In this document: positions 24,801 to 37,993 of the stretch, in pieces
Numbering within the stretch: the first letter of the stretch is position 1
How the letters are laid out: each line of letters opens with the position of its first letter
Origin: Calliopsis andreniformis
Taxonomy: Eukaryota; Arthropoda; Insecta; Hymenoptera; Andrenidae
DNA: 64,000 nucleotides
Assembly (NCBI RefSeq): GCF_051401765.1
Contig: NW_027480493.1
Span: 1,612,001-1,676,000, forward strand
Direction of reading: 5' to 3'
Position numbers and translations under genes: made by a program
The notes under the pieces: generated by a model
The model's input: the letters and a program-made list of their open reading frames with translations, nothing else
Databases searched by the model: none
What the model was told of the DNA's origin: nothing

Positions 24801-27800
24801 ATTGAGGATTGAGTATTCAGGATTGAGGATTGAGGATTGTAGATTGAGTATTGAGGATTGATGATTAAAGATTGAGTGTTGAGAATTGAAGATTGAGGAT
24901 TGATGATTGGGGATTGAGGATTGAGGATTGAGAATTGAGGATTGAGTATAGAAGGCTGAGGATTGATGATTGAGGATTGAGGATTGAGGATTGAGGATTG
25001 AGTATTGAGGACTGAGGGTTGAAGATTGAGGATTGATGATTGAGGATTAAAGATTGAGTATTGAGGATTGAAGATTGAGAATTGAGGATTGAGGATTGAA
25101 GATTGAGGACTGAGTGTTGAGGGTTGAGTGATGAGAATTGATGTTTGTGGATAGAGATTTGAAGATAGCAGATTGAGTATTGTGTATTGTAAGCTGTGAA
25201 TTGAGGATATTTTATTGAGGATTAAGGATTGTCACCTGATTGTTGAGGACTGAGGGCTGAAGATTGAGGATTCAGGATTGAGGATTCAGAATTGAGGTTT
25301 GAGGACTGAGGATTGAGGATTGAAGATTGATTATTGAGGATTGAGGATTGAGAATTGAGGATTGTGGATTGAGGATTGAAGATTGAGGATTGGGTCTTGA
25401 GGATTGAAGAATGAGGACTGAGGATTGAGGATTGAGGATTGAGGATTGAAGATTGAGTATTGAGGATTGAAGATTGAGGATTGAAGACTGAGGATTGAGG
25501 ATTGAGTATTGAGGATTGAGGATTGAGGATTAAAGATTGAGTATTGAGGATTGAAGATTGAGGATTGTGGATTGAAGATTGAGTATTGAGGATTGAGGGT
25601 TGAGGATTGAGGATTGAAGATTGAGAATTGACGATGAGGTTTGAGGACTGAGGACTGAGGATTGAGGATTGAGAATTGAGGATTGAGGATTGAGGATTGA
25701 GAATTGAAGATTGAGGATTGGGTATTGAGGATTGAACATTGAGGATTGAGGATTGAGGATCGAGGATTGCGGATTGAGGATTGAAGATTGAATATTGATG
25801 ATTGAAGATTGAGGATTGAGGATTGAGGGTTGTGGATTGAGGACGAGGACTGAGTGTTGAGTATTGATGTTTGAGGTCTGATGATTGAGGATTGAGGATT
25901 GAGAATTGAGGATTGAGGATTGAGGATTGAAGATTGAGGATTGGGTATTGAGGATTGAAGAATGAGGATCCAGGATTGAGTATTGAGGATTGAGGATTGA
26001 AGATTGAGTATTGGGGATTGAAGACTGACGATTGAGGATTTAGGATTGAGGGTTGAGGATTTAGTATTGAGAATTGAGGATTGAGGATTGAGGATTGAAG
26101 GTTGAGGATTGGGTATTGAGGACTGAGGACTGAGGATTGAGAATTGAGGATTGAGGATTGAGGATTAAAGATTGAGTATTGAGGATTGAGGATTGAGGAT
26201 TGAAGTTTGAGTACTGAGGATTGAAGATTGAGGATTGAGGATTGAGGATTGAGGATTGAGGATTGAAGATTGAGGATTGGGGACTGAGTGTTGAGGGTTG
26301 AGTAATGAGAATTGATGTTTGTGGATGGAGATTTGAAGATTGAAGATTGAGGATTGAGTATTGAAAGCTGAGAATTCAGGATATTCTATTGGGTGTTGAG
26401 AATCTTGGATTGATGGTTGAGTATTGAGGATTGATGGTTGAGTGTTGTGTGTTGAATATTGAGGATTGGCGGATTGAGTATTGAAGATTGAGGACTGAGG
26501 ACTGAGGATTGAGTATTGAGGATTGAGGATTCAGTATTGAGGATTGAGGATTTAAGAGTATTGATGAGTGAAGATTGCGGATTTATTATTGAGGGTTTAG
26601 GTTTGAGGACGAGGACTTAGGGATGTGGATTGAGGTTTGAGGACAGAAGATTGAGGATTGAGGATTGAGAATTGATAATTGAAGATTGAGGATTGAAAAT
26701 TTAGGATTGGGTATTGAGGATTGAGGATTGGGGATTGAGGATTTAGTATTGGAGGTTGATTATTTAGGATTGAAGATAGAGGGTTGAGGATTGAGGTTTG
26801 AGGAATGAGGTTTGAGGATTGAGGATTGAGGATTGAGGATTGATGATTGAGTATTGAAGGTTGAGGATTGATGACTGAGGATTGAGGATTGAGGATTGAG
26901 GATTGAGGATTGAGGATTGAAGATTGAGTGTTGAGGATTGAGTGTTGAGGAGTGAGGATTGAGTGTTGAGGATTGAGGATGAGGGCTGAGGTTTGAGGTT
27001 TGAGGTTTGAGTATTGAATCCTGAGAATTCAGGATATTCTGTTGAGTATTGAGAATTCAGGATTGATGGTTGAGTATTGAGGATTGAGGATTGAGGATTG
27101 AGGATTGAGTATTGAAGATTGAGGATTGATGATTGAGGATTGAGGACTGAGGATTGAGGATTGAGAATTGAGGATTGAGGATTGAGGATTGAAGATTGGG
27201 GATTGGTAATTGAGGATTGAAGAATGAGGATTCAGGATTGAGGATTGATGATTGGGGATTGAAGATTGAGTATTGAGGATTGAAGATTGAGTATTGATGA
27301 TTGAAGATTGAGGATTGAGTGTTGAGGGTTGAGGTTTGCGTACGAGGACTGACGGTTGAGGATTGAGGTTTGAGGATTGAGGGTTGAGGACTGAGGACTG
27401 AGGACAGAGGATTGAGGATCGAGCATTGAGGATTGAAGATTGAGGACTGGGGATTGAGGACTGAAGATTGAGGATTAAGGATAGAGGATTGGTGATTGAG
27501 GATCTAGGACTGAATATTGATTATTGAGGATTAAAGATTAAGGATTGAGGATTGAGAATTGAGAATTGAGAATTGAGGATAAGGACTGAGGGTTGAGGAT
27601 TGAGGTTTGAGGAATGAGGATTGAGGATTGAGGATTGAGGATTGAAGATTGAGTATTGATGATTGAAGATTGAGGATTGAGGATTGAGGGTTGAGGATTG
27701 AGGACGAGGACTGACGGTTGAGGATTGTAGTTTGAGGATTGAGGATTGAGGATTGAGTATTGAGGATGGGGACTGGGGTTTGAGGATTGAGGTTTGAGGA

Positions 27801-30800
27801 ATGAGGATTGAGGATTGAGGATTGAGGATTGAGGATTGAGGATTGAGTATTGAAGGTTGAGGATTGATGACTGAGGATTGAGGATTGCGGATTGACGATT
27901 GAGGATTCAGGATTGAGGGTTGAAGGTTGAGTGTTGAGGATTGAAGGTTGAGGATTGACGATTGAGGATTGAGGATTGAGGATGAAGGCTGAGGTTTGAG
28001 GTTTGAGGTTTGAGGTTTGAGTATTGAATCCTGAGAATTCAGGATGTTCTATTGAGTATTGAGAATTGAGGATTGATGGTTTAGTATTGAGGATTCAGGA
28101 TTGAGGATTGAGGATTGAGTATTGAAGATTGAGGATTGATGGTTGAGGATTTAGAATTGAGGATTGAGGATTGAGGATTGAGGATTGAAAATTGAGTATT
28201 GAGGATTGAAGATTGAGGACTGAGGAATAAAGATTGAGGATTGAGGATGAGGGCTGAGGGTTGAGGATTGAGGCTTGAGGACTGAGGACTGAGGATTGAG
28301 GATTGAGAATTGAGGATAGAGGATTGAGGATTGAAGATTGAGGATTGGGTATTGAGGATTGAAGAATGAGGATTGAGGATTGAGGATTGAGGATTGAGGA
28401 TTGAAGATTGAGTATTGAGGATTGAAGATTGAGTATTGAGGATTGAGGATTGAGGATTGAGGACTGAGGATTGAGGATTGAGGATTGAGAATTGAAGATT
28501 GAGGACTGAGGACTGGGGATTAAAGATTGAGTGTTGAGGATTGAAGATTGAGGATTGATGATTGGGGATTGAGGATTGAGGATTGAGGATTGAGGATTGA
28601 GTATTGAAGGCTGAGGATTGATGATTGAGGATTGAGGATTGAGGATTGAGGATTGAGTATTGAGGACTGAGGGTTGAAGATTGAGGATTGATGATTGAGG
28701 ATTAAAGATTGAGTATTGAGGATTGAAGATTGAGAATTGAGGATTGAGGATTGAACATTGAGGACTGAGTGTGGAGTGTTGAGTGATGAGAACTGATGTT
28801 TGTGGATAGAGATTTGAAGATTGCAGATTGAGTATTGTGTATTGAAAACTGTGAATTGAGGATATTCTATTGAGGATTGAGGATTGTCACCTGATTGTTG
28901 AGGACTGAGGGCTGAAGATTGAGGATTCAGGATTGAGGATCCAGAATTGAGGTTTGAGGACTGAGGATTGAGGATTGAGGATTGAAGATTGAGTATTGAG
29001 GATTGAAGATTGAGGATTGAGGACTGAGAATTGAGGATTGAGGATGAGGGCAGAGGGTTGAGGATTGAGGTTTAAGGACTGAGGACTGAGGATTGAGGAT
29101 TGAGAATTGAGGATTGAGGATTGAGGATTGAAGATTGAGGATTGGGTATTGAGGATTGAAGAATGAGGATTGAGGATTGAGGATTGAGGATAGAGGATTG
29201 AGGATTGAAGATTGAGGGTTGGGTTTTGAGGATTGAGTATTGAGGATTGAGTATTGAAGGCTGAGGATTGATGATTGAGGATTGAGGATTGAGGATTGAG
29301 GATTGAGTATTGAGGACTGAGGGTTGAAGATTGAGGATTGATGATTGAGGATTAAAGATTGAGTATTGAGGATTGAAGATTGAGAATTGAGGATTGAGGA
29401 TTGAACATTGAGGACTGAGTGTTGAGGGTTGAGTGATGAGTATTGATGTTTGAGGATAGAGATTTGAAGATTGCAGATTGAGTATTGTGTATTGAAAACT
29501 GTGAATTGAGGATATTCTATTGAGGATTGAGGATTGTCACCTGATTGTTGAGGACTGAGGGCTGAAGATTGAGCATTCAGGATTGAGGATTCAGAATTGA
29601 GGTTTGAGGACTGAGGATTGAGGATTGAGGATTGAAGATTGAGTATTGAGGATTGAAGATTGAGGATTGAGGATTGAGAATTGAGGATTGAGGATGAGGG
29701 CTGAGGGTTGAGGATTGAGGTTTAAGGACTGAGGACTGAGGATTGAGGATTGAGAATTGAGGATTGAGGATTGAGGATTGAAGATTGAGGATAGGGTATT
29801 GAGGATTGAAGAATGAGGATTGAGGATTGAGGATTGAGGATAGAGGATTGAAGATTGAGTATTGAGGATTGAAGATTGACGATTGAGTATTGTGGATTGA
29901 AGATTGAGTATTGAACATTGAGGACTGAGTGTTGAGTGTTCAGTGATGAGAATTGATGTTTGTGGATAGAGGTTTGAAGATTGCAGATTGAGTATTGAGC
30001 ATTGAAAACTGTGAATTGAGGATATTCTATTGAGGATTGAGGATTGTCAACTGATTGTTGAGGACTGAGGGCTGACGATTGAGGATTCAGTATTGAGGAT
30101 TCAGAATTGAGGTTTGAGGACTGAGGATTGAGGATTGAAGATTGATTATTGAGGATTGAGGATTGAGAATTGAGGATTGTGGATTGAGGATTGAAGATTG
30201 AGGATTGGGTCTTGAGGATTGAAGAATGAGGATTGAGGATTGAGGATTGAGGATTGAGGATTGAAGATTGAGTATTGAGGATTGAAGATTGAGGATTGAA
30301 GACTGAGGATTGAGGATTGAGTATTGAGGATTGAGGATTGAGGATTAAAGATTGAGTATTGAGGATTGAAGATTGAGGATTGTGGATTGAAGATTGAGTA
30401 TTGAGGATTGAGGGTTGAGGATTGAGGATTGAAGATTGAGAATTGACGATGAGGTTTGAGGACTGAGGACTGAGGATTGAGGATTGAGAATTGAGGATTG
30501 AGGATTGAGGATTGAGGATTGAAGATTGAGGATTGGGTATTGAGGATTGAACATTGAGGATTGAGGATTGAGGATCGAGGATTGCGGATTGAGGATTGAA
30601 GATTGAATATTGATGATTGAAGATTGAGGATTGAGGATTGAGGGTTGTGGATTGAGGACGAGGACTGAGTGTTGAGTATTGATGTTTGAGGTCTGATGAT
30701 TGAGGATTGAGGATTGAGAATTGAGGATTGAGGATTGAGGATTGAAGATTGAGGATTGGGTATTGAGGATTGAAGAATGAGGATCGAGGATTGAGTATTG

Positions 30801-33800
30801 ATGATTGAGGATTGAAGATTGAGTATTGGGGATTGAAGACTGACGATTGAGGATTTAGGATTGAGGGTTGAGGATTTAGTATTGAGAATTGAGGATTGAG
30901 GATTGAGGATTGAAGGTTGAGGATTGGGTATTGAGGACTGAGGACTGAGGATTGAGAATTGAGGATTGAGGATTGAGGATTAAATATTGAGTATTGAGGA
31001 TTGAGGATTGAGGATTGAAGTTTGAGTATTGAGGATTGAGGATTGAGGATTGAGGATTGAGGATTGAAGATTGAGGATTGGGGACTGAGTATTGAGGGTT
31101 GAGTAATGAGAATTGATGTTTGTGGATGGAGATTTGAAGATTGAAGATTGAGGATTGAGTATTGAAAGCTGAGAATTCAGGATATTCTATTGGGTATTGA
31201 GAATTTTGTATTGATGGTTGAGTATTGAGGATTGATGGTTGAGTGTTGTGTGTTGAATATTAAGGATTGGCGGATTGAGTATTGAAGATTGAGGACTGAG
31301 GACTGAGGATTGAGTATTGAGGATTGAGGATTCAGTATTGAGGATTGAGGATTTAAGAGTATTGATGAGTGAAGATTGCGGATTTATTATTGAGGGTTTA
31401 GTTTTGAGGACGAGGACTTAGGGATGTGGATTGAGGTTTGAGGACAGAAGATTGAGGATTGAGGATTGAGAATTGATAATTGAAGATTGAGGATTGAAAA
31501 TTTAGGATTGGGTATTGAGGATTGAGGATTGGGGATTGAGGATTTAGTATTGGAGGTTGATTATTTAGGATTGAAGATAGAGGGTTGAGGATTGAGGTTT
31601 GAGGAATGAGGTTTGAGGATTGAGGATTGAGGATTGAGGATTGATGATTGAGTATTGAAGGTTGAGGATTGATGACTGAGGATTGAGGATTGAGGATTGA
31701 GGATTGAGGATTGAGGATTGAAGATTGAGTGTTGAGGATTGAGTGTTGAGGAGTGAGGATTGAGTGTTGAGGATTGAGGATGAGGGCTGAGGTTTGAGGT
31801 TTGAGGTTTGAGTATTGAATCCTGAGAATTCAGGATATTCTGTTGAGTATTGAGAATTCAGGATTGATGGTTGAGTGTTGAGGAGTGAGGATTGAGTGTT
31901 GAGGATTGAGGATGAGGGCTGAGGTTTGAGGTTTGAGGTTTGAGTATTGAATCCTGAGAATTCAGGATATTCTGTTGAGTATTGAGAATTCAGGATTGAT
32001 GGTTGAGTATTGAGGATTGAGGATTGAGGATTGAGGATTGAGTATTGAAGATTGAGGATTGAGGAATGAGGTTTGAGGATTGAGAACGATGGCTGATGGT
32101 TGAGGGTTGAGGTTTTAGGACTGAGGACTGAGGATTGAGGATTGAGAATTGAGGATTGAGGATTGAGGATTGAAGATTGAGAATTGAGGATTGAGGATTG
32201 AACATTGAGGACTGAGTGTTGAGGGTTGAGTGATGAGAATTGATGTTTGTGGATAGAGATTTGAGATTCCAGATTGAGTATTGTGTATAGGAAACTGTGA
32301 ATTGAGGATATTCTATTGAGGATTTAGGATTGTCACCTGATTGTTGAGGACTGAGGGCTGAAGATTGAGGATTCGGTATTGGGGATTCAGAATTGAGGTT
32401 TGAGGACTGAGGATTGAGGACTGAGGATTGAAGATTGAGTATTGAGGATTGAGGATTGAGGATTGAGGATTGAGGATTGAAGATTGAGGATTGAATATTG
32501 AGTATTGACGATTGAAGATTGAGGATTGAGGATTGAGTGTTGAGGATTGAGGACGAGGACTGACGGTTGAGGATTGAGGTTTGAGGATTGAGGATTGAGG
32601 ATTGAGGACGAGGACTGAAGGCTGAGTATTGATGTTTCAGGTCTGAGGATTGAGGATTGAGGATTGAGAATTGAGGATTGAGGATTGAGGATTGAGGATT
32701 GAGGATTGAGGATTGAGGATTGAGGATTGAGGATTGAAGATTGAGGATTGAGGATTGATGATTAAAGATTGAGTATTGAGGATTGAAGATTGAGGATTGA
32801 TGATTGAGGATTGAGGATTGAGGATTGAGGATTGAGGATTGAGGATTGAGGATTGAGTATTGAAGATTGAGAATTGATGATTGAGGATTGAGGATTGAGG
32901 ATTGAGGATTGAGTATTGAGGACTGAGGATTGAAGATTGAAGATTGAGGATTGAGGATTAAAGATTGAGTACTGAGGATTGAAGATTGAGAATTGAGGTT
33001 TGAGGATTGAACATTGAGGACTGAGTGTTGAGGGTTGAGTGATGAGAATTGATGTTTGTGGATAGAGATTTGAAGATTCCAGATTGAGTATTGTGTATTG
33101 AAAACTGTGAATTGAGGATATTCTATTGAGGATTGAGTATTGTCACCTGATTGTTGAGGACTGAGGGCTGAAGATTGAGGATTCAGGATTGGGGATTCAG
33201 AATTGAGGTTTGAGGACTGAGGATTGAGGATTGAAGGTTGAGCATTGAGGATTGAAGATTGAGGATTGAGGATTGAGGATGGAGGATTGAAGAGAGAGGA
33301 CTGAGTGTTGAGGATTGAGTGTTTAAAATTGATGTTTGATGGTTGAGATTTGATTATTGATTTTTGTGGATTGAGTATTGAACGATGAGAATTCAGGGTA
33401 TTCTATTGAGTATTGAGAATTGAGGATTGATTGTTGAGTATTGAGGATTGATGGTTGAGGGTTTTGTGTTGAATATTGAGGATTGAGGATTGAGGATTGA
33501 GGATTGAGTATTGAAGATTGAGAATTGATGATTGAGGATTGAGGATTGAGGATTGAGGATTGAGTATTGAGGACTGAGGATTGAAGATTGAGGATTGAGG
33601 ATTGAGGATTAAAGATTGAGTACTGAGGATTGAAGATTGAGAATTGAGGTTTGAGGATTGAACATTGAGGACTGAGTGTTGAGGGTTGAGTGATGAGAAT
33701 TGATGTTTGTGGATAGAGATTTGAAGATTCCAGATTGAGTATTGTGTATTGAAAACTGTGAATTGAGGATATTCTATTGAGGATTGAGGATTGTCACCTG

Positions 33801-34604
33801 ATTGTTGAGGACTGAGGGCTGAAGATTGAGGATTCAGGATTGGGGATTCAGAATTGAGGTTTGAGGACTGAGGATTGAGGATTGAGGATTGAAGGTTGAG
33901 TATTGAGGATTGAAGATTGAGGATTGAGGATTGAGGACTGAGGTTTGAGGATTGAGGTTTCACGAATGATGATTGAGGATTGAGGATTGAGGATTGAGGA
34001 TTGAGGATTGAGTATTGAAGGTTGAGGATTGATGACTGAGGATTGAGGATTGCGGATTGACGATTGAGGATTGAGGATTGAGGGTTGAAGTTTGAGGATT
34101 GAGGGTTGAGGGTTGAGGATTAAAGATTGAATATTGAGGATTGAAGATTGAGGATTCAGAATTGAGGTTTGAGGACTGAGGATTGAGGATTGAAGGTTGA
34201 GCATTGAGGATTGAAGATTGAGGATTGAGGATTGAGGATGGAGGATTGAAGAGAGAGGACTGAGTGTTGAGGATTGAGTGTTTAAAATTGATGTTTGAGG
34301 GTTGAGATTTGATTATTGATTTTTGTGGATTGAGTATTGAACGATGAGAATTCAGGGTATTCTATTGAGTATTGAGAATTGAGGATTGATTGTTGAGTAT
34401 TGAGGATTGATGGTTGAGTGTTTTGTGTTGAATATTGAGGATTGAGGATTGAGGATTGAGAATTGAGGATTGAGGATTGAGGATTGAAGATTGAGTATTG
34501 AGAATTGATTGTAGAGGATTGAGGATTGAGGATTGAGGATTGAGGATTGAAGATTGAGGATTGGGGATTGAGGATTGACGATTGAGGATTGAGTATTGAT
34601 GACC
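20634..34604. repeat. Copy 1 of 19,654-bp-offset segmental duplication (14 kb)
   Basis: About 13.97 kb here recurs at 40288-54258 with a constant offset of 19,654 bp. I checked A1 (21895/41549, 22897/42551, 27018/46672, 28028/47682, 31819/51473, 31951/51605), B (23755/43409, 24496/44150, 25231/44885, 28886/48540) and A3 (33389/53043, 34348/54002). The only differences I noticed are single bases: GATTGAGG near 23988 against GATTGTGG near 43640, and one GATTCAGG near 52370 that is absent near 32716. It contains two and a half higher-order units, the 132-bp duplication at 31739 and the A3-rich section from 32.2 to 34.6 kb. Confidence 0.9.
31739..32002. repeat. 132-bp tandem duplication around an A1 block
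   Basis: The run GAGTGTTGAGGAGTG occurs at 31741 and 31873, and A1 at 31819 and 31951, both 132 bp apart. The unit is thus duplicated head to tail and places two A1 inverted repeats very close together. 132 is not a multiple of 7, so the join shifts the monomer register. Confidence 0.85.
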
Positions 34605-34675
34605 GAGAATTGAGAATTGAGGATTGAGGATTGAGGATTGAAGATTGAGTATTGAGAATTGATTGTAGAGGATTG
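34598..34675. repeat. Local replacement accounting for a 133-bp length difference
   Basis: Left of here the array matches sequence 5,067 bp downstream; right of here the offset is 5,200 bp. The difference of 133 bp is 19 monomers. The bases in between resemble a copy of about 34444-34521 (GTAGAG variant at 34511 and 34665, 154 bp or 22 monomers apart). So a segment still present near 39672-39875 was replaced here by a short neighbouring copy. Confidence 0.7.
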
Positions 34676-37600
34676 ATTATTGAGGATTGAAGATTGAGGG
34701 TTGAGGTTTGAGGATTGAGAATTGAGAGTTCAGGATGAGGACTGAGGGTTGAGGATTGAGGTTTGAGGTACGAGAATTGAGGATTGGGGATTGAGGACTG
34801 AGGATTGAGGATTGACTATTGAGGATTGAGGATTGAGGATTGAAGATTGAGTATTGAGGATTGAAGATTGAGGATTGCGCATTGAAGATTGAGTATTGAG
34901 GGTTGAAGATTGAGGAGTGAGGATTGAGGATTGAGAATTGACGATTAGGGCTGAGGTTTGAGGATTGAGGTTTGAGGACTGAGGACTGAGGATTGAGGAT
35001 TGAGAATTGAGGACTGTAGATTGAGGATTGAGGATTGAAGATTGAGGATTGGGTATTGAGTATTGAACATTGAGTATTGAGGACTGAGGATCGAGGATTG
35101 CGGATTGAGGATTGAAGATTGAATATTGATGATTGAAGATTGAGGATTGAGGATTGAGGGTTGTGGATTGAGGACGAGGACTGAGTGTTGAGTATTGATG
35201 TTTGAGGTCTGATGATTGAGGATTGAGGATTGAGAATTGAGGATTGAGGATTGAGGATTGAAGATTGAGGATTGGGTATTGAGGATTGAAGAATGAGGAT
35301 CGAGGATTGAGTATTGATGATTGAGGATTGAAGATTGAGTATTGGGGATTGAAGACTGACGATTGAGGATTTAGGATTGAGGGTTGAGGATTTAGTATTG
35401 AGAATTGAGGATTGAGGATTGAGGATTGAAGGTTGAGGATTGGGTATTGAGGACTGAGGACTGAGGATTGAGAATTGAGGATTGAGGATTGAGGATTAAA
35501 TATTGAGTATTGAGGATTGAGGATTGAGGATTGAAGTTTGAGTATTGAGGATTGAAGATTGAGGATTGAGGATTGAGGATTGAGGATTGAGGATTGAAGA
35601 TTGAGGATTGGGGACTGAGTGTTGAGGGTTGAGTAATGAGAATTGATGTTTGTGGATGGAGATTTGAAGATTGAAGATTGAGGATTGAGTATTGAAAGCT
35701 GAGAATTCAGGATATTCTATTGGGTATTGAGAATTTTGTATTGATGGTTGAGTATTGAGGATTGATGGTTGAGTGTTGTGTGTTGAATATTAAGGATTGG
35801 CGGATTGAGTATTGAAGATTGAGGACTGAGGACTGAGGATTGAGTATTGAGGATTGAGGATTCAGTATTGAGGATTGAGGATTTAAGAGTATTGATGAGT
35901 GAAGATTGCGGATTTACTATTGAGGGTTTAGTTTTGAGGACGAGGACTTAGGGATGTGGATTGAGGTTTGAGGACAGAAGATTGAGGATTGAGGATTGAG
36001 AATTGATAATTGAAGATTGAGGATTGAAAATTTAGGATTGGGTATTGAGGATTGAGGATTGGGGATTGAGGATTTAGTATTGGAGGTTGATTATTTAGGA
36101 TTGAAGATAGAGGGTTGAGGATTGAGGTTTGAGGAATGAGGTTTGAGGATTGAGGATTGAGGATTGCGGATTGATGATTGAGTATTGAAGGTTGAGGATT
36201 GATGACTGAGGATTGAGGATTGAGGATTGAGGATTGAGGATTGAGGATTGAAGATTGAGTGTTGAGGATTGAGTGTTGAGGAGTGAGGATTGAGTGTTGA
36301 GGATTGAGGATGAGGGCTGAGGTTTGAGGTTTGAGGTTTGAGTATTGAATCCTGAGAATTCAGGATATTCTGTTGAGTATTGAGAATTCAGGATTGATGG
36401 TTGAGTATTGAGGATTGAGGATTGAGGATTGAGGATTGAGTATTGAAGATTGAGGATTGAGGAATGAGGTTTGAGGATTGAGAACGATGGCTGATGGTTG
36501 AGGGTTGAGGTTTTAGGACTGAGGACTGAGGATTGAGGATTGAGAATTGAGGATTGAGGATTGAGGATTGAAGATTGGGGATTGAAGATTGAGTATTGAG
36601 GATTGAAGATTGAGTATTGATGATTGAAGATTGAGGATTGAGTGTTGAGGGTTGAGGTTTGCGTACGAGGACTGACGGTTGAGGATTGAGGTTTGAGGAT
36701 TGAGGGTTGAGGACTGAGGACTGAGGACAGAGGATTGAGGATGGAGCATTGATGATTGAAGATTGAGGACTGGGGATTGAGGACTGAAGATTGAGGATTA
36801 AGGATAGAGGATTGGTGATTGAGGATCTAGGACTGAATAGTGATTATTGAGGATTAAAGATTGAGGATTGAGGATTGAGAATTGAGAATTGAGAATTGAG
36901 GATAAGGACTGAGGGTTGAGGATTGAGGTTTGAGGAATGAGGATTGAGGATTGAGGATTCAGGATTGAAGATTGAGTATTGATGATTGAAGATTGAGGAT
37001 TGAGAATTGAGGGTTGAGGATTGAGGACGAGGACTGACGGTTGAGGATTGTAGTTTGAGGATTGAGGATTGAGGATTGAGTATTGAGGTTGGGGACTGGG
37101 GTTTGAGGATTGAGGTTTGAGGAATGAGGATTGAGGATTGAGGATTGAGGATTGAGGATTGAGGATTGAGTATTGAAGGTTGAGGATTGATGACTGAGGA
37201 TTGAGGATTGCGGATTGACGATTGAGGATTCAGGATTGAGGGTTGAAGGTTGAGTGTTGAGGATTGAAGGTTGAGGATTGACGATTGAGGATTGAGGATT
37301 GAGGATGAAGGCTGAGGTTTGAGGTTTGAGGTTTGAGGTTTGAGTATTGAATCCTGAGAATTCAGGATGTTCTATTGAGTATTGAGAATTGAGGATTGAT
37401 GGTTTAGTATTGAGGATTCAGGATTGAGGATTGAGGATTGAGTATTGAAGATTGAGGATTGATGGTTGAGGATTTAGAATTGAGGATTGAGGATTGAGGA
37501 TTGAGGATTGAAAATTGAGTATTGAGGATTGAAGATTGAGGACTGAGGAATAAAGATTGAGGATTGAGCATGAGGGCTGTGGGTTGAGGATTGAGGCTTG

Positions 37601-37993
37601 AGGACTGAGGACTGAGGATTGAGGATTGAGAATTGAGGATAGAGGATTGAGGATTGAAGATTGAGGATTGGGTATTGAGGATTGAAGAATGAGGATTGAG
37701 GATTGAGGATTGAGGATTGAAGATTGAAGATTGAGTATTGAGGATTGAAGATTGAGTATTGAGGATTGAGGATTGAGGATTGAGGACTGAGGATTGAGGA
37801 TTGAGGATTGAGAATTGAAGATTGAGGACTGAGGACTGGGGATTAAAGATTGAGTGTTGAGGATTGAAGATTGAGGATTGATGATTGGGGATTGAGGATT
37901 GAGGATTGAGGATTGAGGATTGAGTATTGAAGGCTGAGGATTGATGATTGAGGATTGAGGATTGAGGATTGAGGATTGAGTATTGAGGACTGA
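34676..37993. repeat. Higher-order unit, copy 1 of 5,200-bp-offset duplication
   Basis: It matches 39876-43193 at offset 5,200 bp, and from 35088 it also matches 20634 onward at offset 14,454 bp. Landmarks are A2 (EcoRI 35703), A1 at 36349, C at 36486 and A1' at 37351. Near 37940-37993 it stops resembling 23540 and begins to resemble 32930, so the end is a chimeric join. Confidence 0.8.

Noticed and set aside
33403..33963. 186-codon - strand frame repeated at 38470-39030 and 53057-53617, as if a conserved gene family
   Set aside because: The three frames are copies inside DNA duplications with offsets 5,067 and 19,654 bp. The peptide is the satellite heptad, and another frame at 33848-34204 overlaps it in a different register.
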